A stretch of DNA of 64,000 nt from Catellatospora sp. TT07R-123 (lineage in GTDB: Bacteria > Actinomycetota > Actinomycetes > Mycobacteriales > Micromonosporaceae), in contig NZ_BNEM01000002.1 in the NCBI RefSeq assembly GCF_018327705.1, forward strand, positions 806,001-870,000. The letters are read 5' to 3'. Of this stretch, positions 7,940-16,688 are shown one piece after another (position 1 is the stretch's first letter; every line of letters starts with the position of its first letter). The position numbers and the translations under genes are program-made. The notes beneath the pieces were generated by a model. The model saw only the letters and a list, made by a program, of their open reading frames with translations, made no database searches and had not been told where the DNA came from.

Positions 7940-10497
7940 TGCCTACCCCTCATGGTTTCTGCTTCGACATCGGTCAGCGGCATGGGAACCAGCACCGGCG
8001 CCAGTCCCGCCGGCAGGTACTCCCGGTACTTCACGAGCAGCGAGCGCTCCTTGAGCGCGGCGCCGTCGCGGCAGAAGGCGCCCATCTCGGAGCCGTTGCG
8101 CGCGCCGGTGCGGATGCTCGCCGCCGCGGCGGTGTCGGCGGTGACGATCGCGGTGTCGGCCGACGCGACGAGCGCGGCGTAGCCCGCCTCGCCGAAGCGG
8201 CGGCTGGCGAACAGCGGGGCGCCGGGGCGCACCTCGACGCTCTCGTACCGGCGCGGCAGGACGCTGCCGGTCGAGCAGGCCGAGAAGCGTACGCAGCCGT
8301 CCTGGGTGTCGTCGACGACCACCACGTCGTCGAGGATGGACTCGCTGCATTCGAGGCGGTGCAGGTGCGCGCGGCCCAGCAGGGTCACCCGGTTGAGCCG
8401 GGCCAGGCCCGCGGCGCAGACCAGCGCGGCGCCGGACAGCTCCGACGGGAACGCGTAGCCCAGCAGCTCCCGGTTCACCGCGACCAGCTCCGCGCCGGTC
8501 GGGCCCGCCTGCGCGCGGGTCACGACCGCGGCGGGCACCTGACGCTGGGCGAACCGGGCCGGGTCCCACAGCGGCGCGCCCAGGACCGTGTTCAGGTCGG
8601 CCACGACCGCGGCGAGGTCGCCGTCGGCGACCGGTGCGCCGTCGGTGTATCCGGCGACCGCCGCCGACGCCGCCGCGCCCAGCTTCCCGGCCAGCCAGGC
8701 GGTCAGCGGGTCGCGCCGGTGGTGCAGCAGCCGGAACAGCTCGGTCGGGTCGTCGACCGCCGCCGGGCTCAGCAGGCCGCCGGTGTCGGCGGGCAGGCCC
8801 TGGATGACCGAGTCGGTGGCGCACAGCAGCTCGACCACGCCGTGCGCCCGGGTCCGGATCGGACCGGTGATCGACCGGTCCACGACCAGGGAACGCACCG
8901 TGCCCTCGACGATCAGCCGGGTGGCGGACAGGTCGCGGCCGTCGACGGCGGGCTGCCACACCGTCGCCGGGGTGCGCAGGGCGCCGGACGTGCCCGGGTC
9001 CAGCGTCGTGCAGGCCACGACGACCTCGGCGAAGCCGCCGCGCAGCACGATGTCGGCGCCGGAGAACAGGACGCCCTCCAGGCGCAGGCGCGCGGTCGGC
9101 TCGGCGCCGGCCGGGCTGCCGGTGAACACCCACGGCCCGGCGCCGGGCGCCAGGCGGATCACGGCGCGCCGCTGGTCGCGGGCGCGTACGGTGACCGCCT
9201 CGACCGGCACCGCGACCGAGCCCACCGGGGCGACCGCGGTGCTGGTCAGGCCGTCGGTGACGACCACCGTGCCGGTCGGGCCGAGCGCGGCCAGCGCGTT
9301 GTTCAGGTCGGTCGGGGTGCCGCCGGGCACCTCCCGCACCGGTGCCGGGTCGGACGCGGGCGCGGCACCGACCCGCCGCCGGTCGTAGGGTCCGGCGCCG
9401 ATCCGGGAGAACAGCCCGTAGTGGTAGGCGACCTCGACCGGGCCGGTGCCGCCCGGCACCGCGAACCGGCCCACCTCGGGCCACAGCTTCACGTCGTGCG
9501 GGTCGACCGGATCGACCGCGCCCAGGGGGCGTACGGCGAAAGACCTCGGCTGGAACGAGGCGCCCGGGTCCGGATAGGCCCCCCGCGGCACCGGAGTCTG
9601 CCCCGCGACCGCCACCGCGTCGGCTAGGCCCTGGGTGAGCGGGCCGGGGACCTGCCACTGCGCCAGCGGCGCCCACCGCTCGCCGTAGCCGGTGGCGGGC
9701 CGGTCGTCGGCCTGCCACAGGCCGAGCTGCCGCCCGGTCGGATCGGCCGCGTAGTGGTCCGGGCAGCCCGCGACCGGCACCGGGGTGGCCCGGTCGACGG
9801 CGATGTCGGCGGCCTGCCACAGGAACACGCCGATCTTCGCGATGCCGTGCCAGCCCAGCGCGCCCCGGCCGATGCGGACGTCGGCGCGGTGGGCGTACTC
9901 GTCGAACGGGCCGTGCGCGTCGGCGGCGCCGACCGGATGGCGCAGGTCGGCCCGGCCGCCCAGCGGCGTGCCGGTCAGCGGCCCGACCAGGCCGGAGACC
10001 CGCTGCAACCGCCGGGCCGCGGCGCGGTCGGGCTCGTCGGCCGGGCGGCCCAGCGCCGGGTCCAGCAGGTGCCGGTTGCGGCCGAGCCGCCGGAAGAACT
10101 CCACGACGTGGCTCTCCCAGCCGGTGACGTCGGCCGCCAGCTGCTCCAGCAGCGCGACGGTGCCCTTGCGCCGCCGGTAGTAGATGGTGTTGGCGACGTC
10201 CAGGCGCCTGCCGCGCGCGTCCATCGACGGCACGAGGTTGGTGTCCAGCAGCGCCGCCAGGTACGGCACCACCCAGTCGGCGCCGGTCTCGACGGACTGG
10301 TCCTCCCAGAGCCGGTCGATGCCCCGGCGCACGTCGCCGAGCTGCACCGCGACCCGGTCCAGCAGGGTGCGCAGCGGACCGGTGCCGTCGAGCACGTCGC
10401 TGTCGGCCTGCCGGTACACGGCGGGCAGCAGCGCCCACAGTTTCGCCGCGGCGGCCTCGTCGAAGCCGTCGGCGCTGGACACGACCGGTTCACTCAA
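7924..10497 (-). CDS. Tail protein I-like baseplate protein with beta-rich C-terminal extension
   Basis: 857 residues. The N-terminal ~150 residues (LWALLPAVYRQAD, VAVQLGDVRRGIDRLWEDQ, YLAALLDTNLVP, YYRRRKGTVALLEQLAADVT) match the phage P2 gpI-like tail protein family, which sits at the baseplate periphery and links it to fibres. The rest is much longer than P2 gpI and is rich in beta strands (LRLEGVLFSGADIVLRG, LNRVTLLGRAHLHRLECSES), again suggesting a beta-helix. The in-frame start is TTG at 10497, overlapping the upstream stop by 8 bases. A GGAGG lies 9 bases ahead, which supports this start; a GTG five codons later is an alternative. Confidence 0.8.
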   Translation of the reverse strand: MSEPVVSSADGFDEAAAAKLWALLPAVYRQADSDVLDGTGPLRTLLDRVAVQLGDVRRGIDRLWEDQSVETGADWVVPYLAALLDTNLVPSMDARGRRLDVANTIYYRRRKGTVALLEQLAADVTGWESHVVEFFRRLGRNRHLLDPALGRPADEPDRAAARRLQRVSGLVGPLTGTPLGGRADLRHPVGAADAHGPFDEYAHRADVRIGRGALGWHGIAKIGVFLWQAADIAVDRATPVPVAGCPDHYAADPTGRQLGLWQADDRPATGYGERWAPLAQWQVPGPLTQGLADAVAVAGQTPVPRGAYPDPGASFQPRSFAVRPLGAVDPVDPHDVKLWPEVGRFAVPGGTGPVEVAYHYGLFSRIGAGPYDRRRVGAAPASDPAPVREVPGGTPTDLNNALAALGPTGTVVVTDGLTSTAVAPVGSVAVPVEAVTVRARDQRRAVIRLAPGAGPWVFTGSPAGAEPTARLRLEGVLFSGADIVLRGGFAEVVVACTTLDPGTSGALRTPATVWQPAVDGRDLSATRLIVEGTVRSLVVDRSITGPIRTRAHGVVELLCATDSVIQGLPADTGGLLSPAAVDDPTELFRLLHHRRDPLTAWLAGKLGAAASAAVAGYTDGAPVADGDLAAVVADLNTVLGAPLWDPARFAQRQVPAAVVTRAQAGPTGAELVAVNRELLGYAFPSELSGAALVCAAGLARLNRVTLLGRAHLHRLECSESILDDVVVVDDTQDGCVRFSACSTGSVLPRRYESVEVRPGAPLFASRRFGEAGYAALVASADTAIVTADTAAAASIRTGARNGSEMGAFCRDGAALKERSLLVKYREYLPAGLAPVLVPMPLTDVEAETMRGRQWPPM

Positions 10498-13006
10498 CGG
10501 GAGCCACCTCCGTCACCAGGTGCAGACGGTCGGCGGTCACGGCGAAGTAGCCGCCCGCACCCGGGCTGAACCGCGGTCCCTCGTCGTCGTCGTGGCCGGT
10601 CCAGTTCATCCACAGCCGGTGCACCGCGAGCACGCCGGGCCGGTCGCAGACCGCTTCGATGCGGCTGCGGTAGAGCGTCTCGCCGACCTCCAGGCCGCCC
10701 GGCGCGAACAGGGCCAGCAGGTCGGCGCGCACGGCGTCGGCCAGGTCGGCGGCGAGGTAGAGCGGGTCGGTGCGCAGCACCAGTTGCAGGTATGCCTGCT
10801 GCGCCACGGCGGGCAGCACGGTCACCGGCCGGTTGGGGTCGGCGGCGGCGCGCAGGGCGGCGCGGGCCGAGGCGACCGCCGCGGCGTCGTCGCCGACGTA
10901 GACGGTCGCCATCGCCCTCTGCTGGGTCGCGTCCCACGCCCACGCCGCCCCGGCCCGCGCGACGCCGGGCGCCTGGGCCGCCACGACCAGGTAGTCGTCG
11001 GAGGAGACGGCCCGGCCGAAGGTGAGCACGGAGGCGGGCGCGAGGTCGCGTACGCGCTCGGGCGGGTCCGGGTCGGCGCCGCCCCCGGCCCCGACCGGGT
11101 TGCGCAGCGCGGCCAGGTTCGCCGCCGGTCGGAGCGCCTGGGTGAGCGCCCCGGCGGGCGGGGCCAGCGCGCCCGACCCGACGCGGTAGCTCGCCACGAC
11201 GTGCGCGCCGGTCGGCAGGCGGGCGCCGTTGACGCCGTCACCGGTGCGCACGTGCGTACGGCCCTGCTCGTCCTCGCGGGTCACGAAGACCTGCTCGGCC
11301 GGGCCGCGGCCGTACAGCATCGGCACCTCGCGCCAGCGCAGCCCGTCGACGAGCAGCTCCACCGTGGACGAGTAACCCGGGCCGGACCGGGACCCGGTGC
11401 CTGCGATGCCGCCGGTGCCGGGCGGTGCCGCGCCGGCCGCGGTGTCGGCGAGGTAGGTGACCGGCGCGCGGCTGAGCGTGAAGTCCTGGCCGGGCAGGCT
11501 GGCGTCGCCGGTGCCGAGTGACTCCCCGGCGACGGTCGTGCCGCGCGTGAGCGTGATCAGGTCCCACAGCATCCGCAGCGGGGACACGAAGTCGCCGTCG
11601 GCCCCGTCGAGGGCGACGTCGCCGCCGGAGCCCGGTGTGGCGCCGACCGAAGCGCCGCCGCCACGCGCGTCCTCGACCAGCGCCGGGGTCCTGGTCCCTG
11701 CGGGCGCGGCGGGCGGGCGCGCCAGCCGCACCGCCGTCAGCGCCCCGACGTGCCTGGTCACCGGGGTGTCCAGCAGCGTGCCGACGTCGGTCCACTGCGA
11801 CCGGACGACCACCTCGGCGACGCGGGAGCCGTAGCGGGTGCCGAGGTCCACCCCGGCCGCGGCGGCCACCGCGAGCTTGCCGACCAGCAGCGGGATGCCG
11901 TTGGCGCCGGGGCTGGTGGTCGGGGTGGACGGGGCGGCGTTGGCATACCAGAGGACCTCGGCGTAGCCGGTGAGCCGGACGAGGTCGAAGCCTGTGCCCG
12001 AGCGCAGCCCGGTGCCGGCGCCGGGGACCTCCACCAGCAGCGGGTCGCCGGCTTTGAGGGCGCGGGCCGTGCTGTCGAGGACGAGCTGGCCGAAGCTGAC
12101 CACGGTCGCCCCGGACGGCACGGTGATCAGGTGGTTGGACGCGTGCGGACGGCACAGCCGGTAGTCGGCGGCGTGCGCGTCGGGCGACAGGCCGCCGGTG
12201 CCTTCCAGCAGCACCCGCGTGTTGACCCGCCGGTGCGCGTCGGTCTCGGGCACCAGCCCGGTCACCCGTACGACGGCGGCCTCCAGATCGGCCGAGGTCC
12301 ACGCGCGCGGCACCAGCAGCAGCCGGTCGCCGACGGCGACGCCGGTGGGCTTGCCCTTGACCAGCACCCCGCCGCGCAGGACGAGGGCCTTGCGGGCGGG
12401 CACGTCCGCGGTGCCGGGCCGGGACCCGGCCGGAGGTCCGCCGACGACGGCCGCCTCGTCCCCGGCGGCCGGGGTCGCGACGGAGGTCGGCGAGGTGAAC
12501 GCGGTCGCCACCCCGGTCTCGAACGTCTGCGACGCGACGCCCGGGGTCGCCTTGGAGGCGACGGCGAACCCGGCCGGGATGACGATCGGGCCGGGTCCGG
12601 TGGCGAGCACCCCGAGGGTCGCCGACGCGGCGATGCCGGGACGGGGCCGGTAGCCCAGCACCGACACGAGCCGGTTGACGCTGTCGGCCAGGACCGCGGT
12701 ACGCAGGAAGGACTCGTTGGCGATGCGTTCGGTGTAGAAGGTGAGCACATCGGCGACGTACGCCCACCAGTCGACGACCTGCAGGGCGAGGTCGGCGGAG
12801 GCCGTCGGCCGCCAGCCGTCGAGCTCCGTCTCGCCCGGCAGGCGGTGCAGCATCCGGCGCCGGAACGCGGCGAAGTCACCGGACCGGTACGCGATCGAGG
12901 CCTGTCCCGGCAGGTTCCAGATCCGCCACGGGCACCGTCCGGTGCCGTCGCAGCGGCAGACGCCGCCCGCGTCGGGGCAGCCGCAACCGCAGTCGGTCTC
13001 GCTCAT
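10490..13006 (-). CDS. Baseplate J-like assembly protein (Pvc12/gp7-type position)
   Basis: 838 residues from ATG 13006, which overlaps the previous stop as ATGA. The open frame continues far upstream, but that part only shadows the neighbouring gene. The N-terminus is Cys-rich (CGCGCPDAGGVCRCDGTGRC; about eight Cys in the first 26 residues), a possible metal-binding tag. The motif WRPTASADLALQVVDWWAYV-ADVLTFYTERIANES and the late section FGRAVSSDDYLVVAAQAPGV-ARAGAAW are characteristic of large putative baseplate assembly proteins with a baseplate J-like C-terminal half. It should form part of the baseplate wedge together with the next gene upstream. Length fits the family. Confidence 0.85.
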   Translation of the reverse strand: MSETDCGCGCPDAGGVCRCDGTGRCPWRIWNLPGQASIAYRSGDFAAFRRRMLHRLPGETELDGWRPTASADLALQVVDWWAYVADVLTFYTERIANESFLRTAVLADSVNRLVSVLGYRPRPGIAASATLGVLATGPGPIVIPAGFAVASKATPGVASQTFETGVATAFTSPTSVATPAAGDEAAVVGGPPAGSRPGTADVPARKALVLRGGVLVKGKPTGVAVGDRLLLVPRAWTSADLEAAVVRVTGLVPETDAHRRVNTRVLLEGTGGLSPDAHAADYRLCRPHASNHLITVPSGATVVSFGQLVLDSTARALKAGDPLLVEVPGAGTGLRSGTGFDLVRLTGYAEVLWYANAAPSTPTTSPGANGIPLLVGKLAVAAAAGVDLGTRYGSRVAEVVVRSQWTDVGTLLDTPVTRHVGALTAVRLARPPAAPAGTRTPALVEDARGGGASVGATPGSGGDVALDGADGDFVSPLRMLWDLITLTRGTTVAGESLGTGDASLPGQDFTLSRAPVTYLADTAAGAAPPGTGGIAGTGSRSGPGYSSTVELLVDGLRWREVPMLYGRGPAEQVFVTREDEQGRTHVRTGDGVNGARLPTGAHVVASYRVGSGALAPPAGALTQALRPAANLAALRNPVGAGGGADPDPPERVRDLAPASVLTFGRAVSSDDYLVVAAQAPGVARAGAAWAWDATQQRAMATVYVGDDAAAVASARAALRAAADPNRPVTVLPAVAQQAYLQLVLRTDPLYLAADLADAVRADLLALFAPGGLEVGETLYRSRIEAVCDRPGVLAVHRLWMNWTGHDDDEGPRFSPGAGGYFAVTADRLHLVTEVAPVE

Positions 13007-15450
13007 TTGCCCCCCTGTACGACGATGCGCAGCGAGCCGCGTCCGGGCGCGCTCGGGTCGTTGTCCACGCGCACGATCTCGTCGCCCGCGACGGTCAACG
13101 TGTCGCCCATGGCCTGGAAGTCCGCCGTGTAGCCGCGGCGCCGGCAGGTCACCGACACGACCCCGTCGACGCCGGTGGCGCGCTGCGCGGCGATCTCCAG
13201 TTCGGAGCGTTCCAGCGCCTGACCGAAGGTGAAGCGCCCCCGGGCGAAGAACGCGGGCGCGCCGTCGGCGCGCAGCCCGGTGCCCAGCTCCACCGCCAGC
13301 GCGGCGGCGACGTCGCCCCGGAACGCCCACGCGTGCGCGCAGACGGTGACGACCAGGTCGAGGTCGGCGTAGCGGGGCTGCGGCGTGTACACCTCGTACC
13401 CCGCCAGCCGCCGCCGGTTGAGCAGCCCCAGCAGGGCCACCGCGCGGTCGGTGTCCACCGCCGGCGCGTCCTGCGGCTCGACGGTGGTGAAGATGGTCGG
13501 CCAGCTGCCCGTCCACCGGAACCGGGTGCCCGCGTCCTCGACCCAGTCGAGCTCCCGGGCGGCGGCGTCGTAGTCCGGCGGCCGGACCGCCCGGAACTGG
13601 CGGGCCCGGAACGCGTACGGCGCATACCGGCGGACCTGGTCCAGCGGCTCCTCGTCGGCCCCGCCGGCCGCGGGGAACGGGTTGGTCGCCGCGAGGATCA
13701 CCGCGCTCATCGCCGGGTCGACGCCGGTCAGGGTGTCGGCGGCGATGTTGCCCGCCTCGCCGCGGGTCACCCGGTAGGTCACGTCGAACACGGTCCGCGG
13801 CGACGGCCGGTTGCCGAACACGCCGTCGCCGAAGCGGACGGTGTCGGCGTCGTCGCCGTCGTACTCCCAGCGGGGCCGGCCCGACAGCCGCTGCGGGCCG
13901 GTCCGGATGTCGGTGTAGCGGGCCGCGTCCACGGTGTACGCGGCCTCGAACGGCGCGGCGTCCAGCAGCCGGGGCCGCCACCGCCACGCCTGCGGCGCAC
14001 CGCCGCCGGGCGGCGGGACGTCGGTGACGACGATCTCCGGCCGGGGGCCGGGCCGGTCGGCCCCGGCGGCGGGCTGCGCCGGGGCCAGCCAGGCGAGCCG
14101 GCCCTGGATGAGGGTGTGCTGGTAGACCGGGCGCGGGTCGTCGCAGTCGGCGTCCGGTCCGGTACGCACGACCGCGTGCGCCGCGGCGCCGGCCGCACCG
14201 GCCGCCGGGTCGGTGACGAACCGCTCGGTGTGCCGCCTGCCCTCGGTCGCGGGCAGCAGGTTGCCCGCCAGATGGGTACGGGTCAGATCATGGTCGTGCC
14301 GGGGCGCCTCGGCCGCTGACCACATCAGCCGGGTCACCGCGACACCGAACAGCGGATCGGTCTGCTCGGCGGCGCCGGTGAGGTGCACGACGTGGCGGAC
14401 CGGCGGGTCCAGCGGCAGCTCGGGCGCGGTGTCGAGCAGCAGCGCCAGCCCGGCCGTCCCGGTCGCCGGGTCGCCGACCGGGAAGCCGTAGCCGTGGCCG
14501 CGCACCCACATCTGGGTGGCCCCGGCGGGCAGGCAGCGGCGGCTGTCGTCCCACCAGTACGGCAGGATGCGCCAGGCACCGGCGCTGTCGCGGGCGTTCC
14601 ACCGCGGGTCGACGGCCAGCGGCAGCTCGGCGGGCAGGCCGGTGCCCGGGTCGACCATGCCCGAGCCGATCTCGAAGGCGACGGTGCCCCCGTCGGGCGC
14701 GGCCGCGGTCAGCACGGTCCCGGCCGGGATCGGGCCGCCGGCCACGTCGAGCTGCACGGTCGCCCGGGCCGACAGCGACGGCGACGGCTCGTAGTCGACG
14801 AGCCGGGCGTGGCGCACCACCGAGCGGCGCTGCGTCGCCGTGGCCAGGGTCGCCTCGGCCGCGACCCGGTCCTGCAGGTAGGCCAGGTCGTCGCCGACCG
14901 AGGCCGCCATCTCCAGCAGCATCATGCCGAGGTCGGCCTCGGACCGTTCCACCCAGTGCGGGTACGCCACGGCGGAGTAGTCGGTCAGCGCCCGCACGAA
15001 GCTGCGGAAGTCGCGGGCCAGGTAGTCGATCGGCGGGTTCGGTCCCCGGTCCGGCGGGCACGGCGGCTCGGCCCGCGCACAGTCCAGCACGGACGGGCAG
15101 CGCGCCTTGAAGTTCAGCGGCGCGGTGGCGTAGTACGGGTCCAGCACCGTGCTGTCCACGGCGAACCGGTAGACCGAGAAGTCACCCGGGTAGGCCGTGG
15201 TCAGGCGCAGCAGCGGGCGGCCCTCGTCGTCGTGGCCCCAGTCCCCGGCGGCGACCGGCCCGACCGGCACGACGGCGGGCTTCTCGCCACCGGTGATGGT
15301 CACCGGCTGCGGGCCCACCAGCGTCCCGGCCACCTCGACCGTGTTGATGAAGTGCACCGCCAGGTGGGTCTGGTCGCCCCCGGCGACCTCGACGAAGTCG
15401 ATGCCGTTGAGGACGGTGGAGGCGAGCAGCGCGGCGAGACGGTCGGTCAT
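13003..15450 (-). CDS. Baseplate J-like assembly protein (Pvc11/gp6-type position)
   Basis: 815 residues from ATG 15450, one base after the gp25 gene stop. Key family segments are IDYLARDFRSFVRALTDY, EADLGMMLLEMAASVGDDLA-YLQDRVAAEA and, late in the protein, RRYAPYAFRARQFRAVRPPD-YDAAAREL with a terminal wedge-like beta domain. Two consecutive large J-like proteins are the normal eCIS arrangement (wedge proteins equivalent to T4 gp6 and gp7). It is translationally coupled to its neighbours and is a structural baseplate component. Confidence 0.87.
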   Translation of the reverse strand: MTDRLAALLASTVLNGIDFVEVAGGDQTHLAVHFINTVEVAGTLVGPQPVTITGGEKPAVVPVGPVAAGDWGHDDEGRPLLRLTTAYPGDFSVYRFAVDSTVLDPYYATAPLNFKARCPSVLDCARAEPPCPPDRGPNPPIDYLARDFRSFVRALTDYSAVAYPHWVERSEADLGMMLLEMAASVGDDLAYLQDRVAAEATLATATQRRSVVRHARLVDYEPSPSLSARATVQLDVAGGPIPAGTVLTAAAPDGGTVAFEIGSGMVDPGTGLPAELPLAVDPRWNARDSAGAWRILPYWWDDSRRCLPAGATQMWVRGHGYGFPVGDPATGTAGLALLLDTAPELPLDPPVRHVVHLTGAAEQTDPLFGVAVTRLMWSAAEAPRHDHDLTRTHLAGNLLPATEGRRHTERFVTDPAAGAAGAAAHAVVRTGPDADCDDPRPVYQHTLIQGRLAWLAPAQPAAGADRPGPRPEIVVTDVPPPGGGAPQAWRWRPRLLDAAPFEAAYTVDAARYTDIRTGPQRLSGRPRWEYDGDDADTVRFGDGVFGNRPSPRTVFDVTYRVTRGEAGNIAADTLTGVDPAMSAVILAATNPFPAAGGADEEPLDQVRRYAPYAFRARQFRAVRPPDYDAAARELDWVEDAGTRFRWTGSWPTIFTTVEPQDAPAVDTDRAVALLGLLNRRRLAGYEVYTPQPRYADLDLVVTVCAHAWAFRGDVAAALAVELGTGLRADGAPAFFARGRFTFGQALERSELEIAAQRATGVDGVVSVTCRRRGYTADFQAMGDTLTVAGDEIVRVDNDPSAPGRGSLRIVVQGGK

Positions 15451-15451
15451 G

Positions 15452-15847
15452 TCAGCTCACCTTCAGGCTCAGCGTCTCGGTGGTCTGCGTCTCGATGAGC
15501 ACGTACCGCACCGTCACCAGGATCTCGCCCTCGTCGAGCCCGGAGGCCGGGTCGGCACCGGCCGCCACCAGCACGTCGACGAGCTTCACCTGGTCGCCCA
15601 GCCAGCGTTCGACCGACTGGCGCACCAGCATCGCCACGCTGGCGACCAGCGCGTCGGACTGCGGGGCGAACAGCAGCTGCCGCAGCCCGCAGCCGAACTC
15701 CGGCAGGCAGGCCCGCTCCCCCGGCGAGGTGAGCAGCAGCTGGCGCAGCAGCTGCGCGACGTGTGCCGGGTAGCCGGTCTGCCCGGCCTGGCCGGAACCG
15801 GCGTCCAGGCGCAGCGGGAAGTCGTAGTCGGCGCGGGCCATCGTCAT
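15452..15847 (-). CDS. GPW/gp25 family baseplate wedge protein
   Basis: 131 residues. LLTSPGERACLPEFGCGLRQ followed by VRQSVERWLGDQVKLVDV is the gp25 (lysozyme-like fold, non-enzymatic) baseplate wedge family, equivalent to Pvc9 and TssE. The conserved EFGCGL signature is intact. It nucleates sheath attachment at the baseplate. The start is ATG 15847 (a second ATG lies two codons on), overlapping the PAAR-like gene stop as ATGA. Confidence 0.93.
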   Translation of the reverse strand: MTMARADYDFPLRLDAGSGQAGQTGYPAHVAQLLRQLLLTSPGERACLPEFGCGLRQLLFAPQSDALVASVAMLVRQSVERWLGDQVKLVDVLVAAGADPASGLDEGEILVTVRYVLIETQTTETLSLKVS

Positions 15848-16173
15848 TCCCCCGTCACGTTCGTCTGGGCGGCCTGGATCAGCACCGAGCCCTGTAGCGC
15901 GCCGTCGGCGGCGAAACAGAACCCGACGCTGTCGGCGGTCAGCGCCGCCACCTCACCGCCCGAGCCCTTCTGGCTGGTCAGCTGCCACTGCACGCGTACG
16001 CACGGGTGCGGCGACACCGGCGCGAACGGGCACCCCGCCACGACGAACGTGTCCGTGGCGTACACGGCCTGCCCGCCGCCCAGGGTCACCCGCGACTGCG
16101 TCGGCAGCGCGGTGACGGTGCCGCCGTGCGGGCAGGTCATCGTCGCGGTCGTGGTCAGCAGGGAGCCGCTCAT
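15844..16173 (-). CDS. PAAR-like spike-tip protein
   Basis: 109 residues from ATG 16173, which overlaps the gpV stop (TGATG). Early motif TTTATMTCPHGGTVTALP, then CPF and a beta-rich middle, resembles the short PAAR-like/DUF4280-type proteins that cap the spike. Three spread Cys and a CPHGG site could hold a metal as in PAAR tips. Position between the spike (gpV) and gp25 matches Pvc10 in other eCIS operons. Family membership is by pattern and position rather than a strong motif. Confidence 0.65.
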   Translation of the reverse strand: MSGSLLTTTATMTCPHGGTVTALPTQSRVTLGGGQAVYATDTFVVAGCPFAPVSPHPCVRVQWQLTSQKGSGGEVAALTADSVGFCFAADGALQGSVLIQAAQTNVTGE

Positions 16174-16688
16174 CAGATCACCGTCATCGCGCCGTCGTTG
16201 ACCGACACCGACGCGTCGCCGACGACCAGGCTCTGCGGCCCGCGGGCGTGCGTGATGCCGACGGCGTCCAGCGACACCGCGTTGTCGTTGCTGTCGGCCA
16301 GGGTCACGCTGCCCGACTCGTCGTCGAACAGCAGCTTGTGCGGGGCGGCGGTGACCAGTCCCCGGACCGTGGCGGCGGCGTCGGCGGGCAGCTCGCCCTC
16401 GCGCCAGAAGCAGCCGGACCAGATCGGCAGGGACACGTCGCCGCCCTCGAACTCGATCCACACCGCGGCGCCGACGTCGGGGATGAGGAACAGGCCGACG
16501 TCGGGACCCGCGTAGGGCACGCACGGCAGGCACCAGTCGGTCGGCAGCGTGCCCAGGACCGCGGGCACGACCGCCCGGATGCGCAGCGTGTCCGGGTCGA
16601 CGTCGCTGACCGTGCCGCGGTACTTGCCGTAGAAGCGGTTGCGCAGCTGGTCGGCCACGTCGTACAGCAGGTCGTCCAGGTCGCTCAT
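16173..16688 (-). CDS. Baseplate assembly protein V (gpV/spike OB-fold)
   Basis: 171 residues from ATG 16688, overlapping the previous stop as ATGA. The N-terminal part (RNRFYGKYRGTVSDVDPDTL, VPAVLG, GLFLIPDVGAAVWIEFEGGD, PIWSGCFW) is the OB-fold seen in P2 gpV and VgrG gp5-like spikes. The short C-terminal part (GSVTLADSNDNAVSLDAVGI) is the start of a beta-helical needle. With the gpD-like protein it makes the split form of the Pvc8/VgrG hub-spike. No enzymatic extension is visible. Confidence 0.88.
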   Translation of the reverse strand: MSDLDDLLYDVADQLRNRFYGKYRGTVSDVDPDTLRIRAVVPAVLGTLPTDWCLPCVPYAGPDVGLFLIPDVGAAVWIEFEGGDVSLPIWSGCFWREGELPADAAATVRGLVTAAPHKLLFDDESGSVTLADSNDNAVSLDAVGITHARGPQSLVVGDASVSVNDGAMTVI

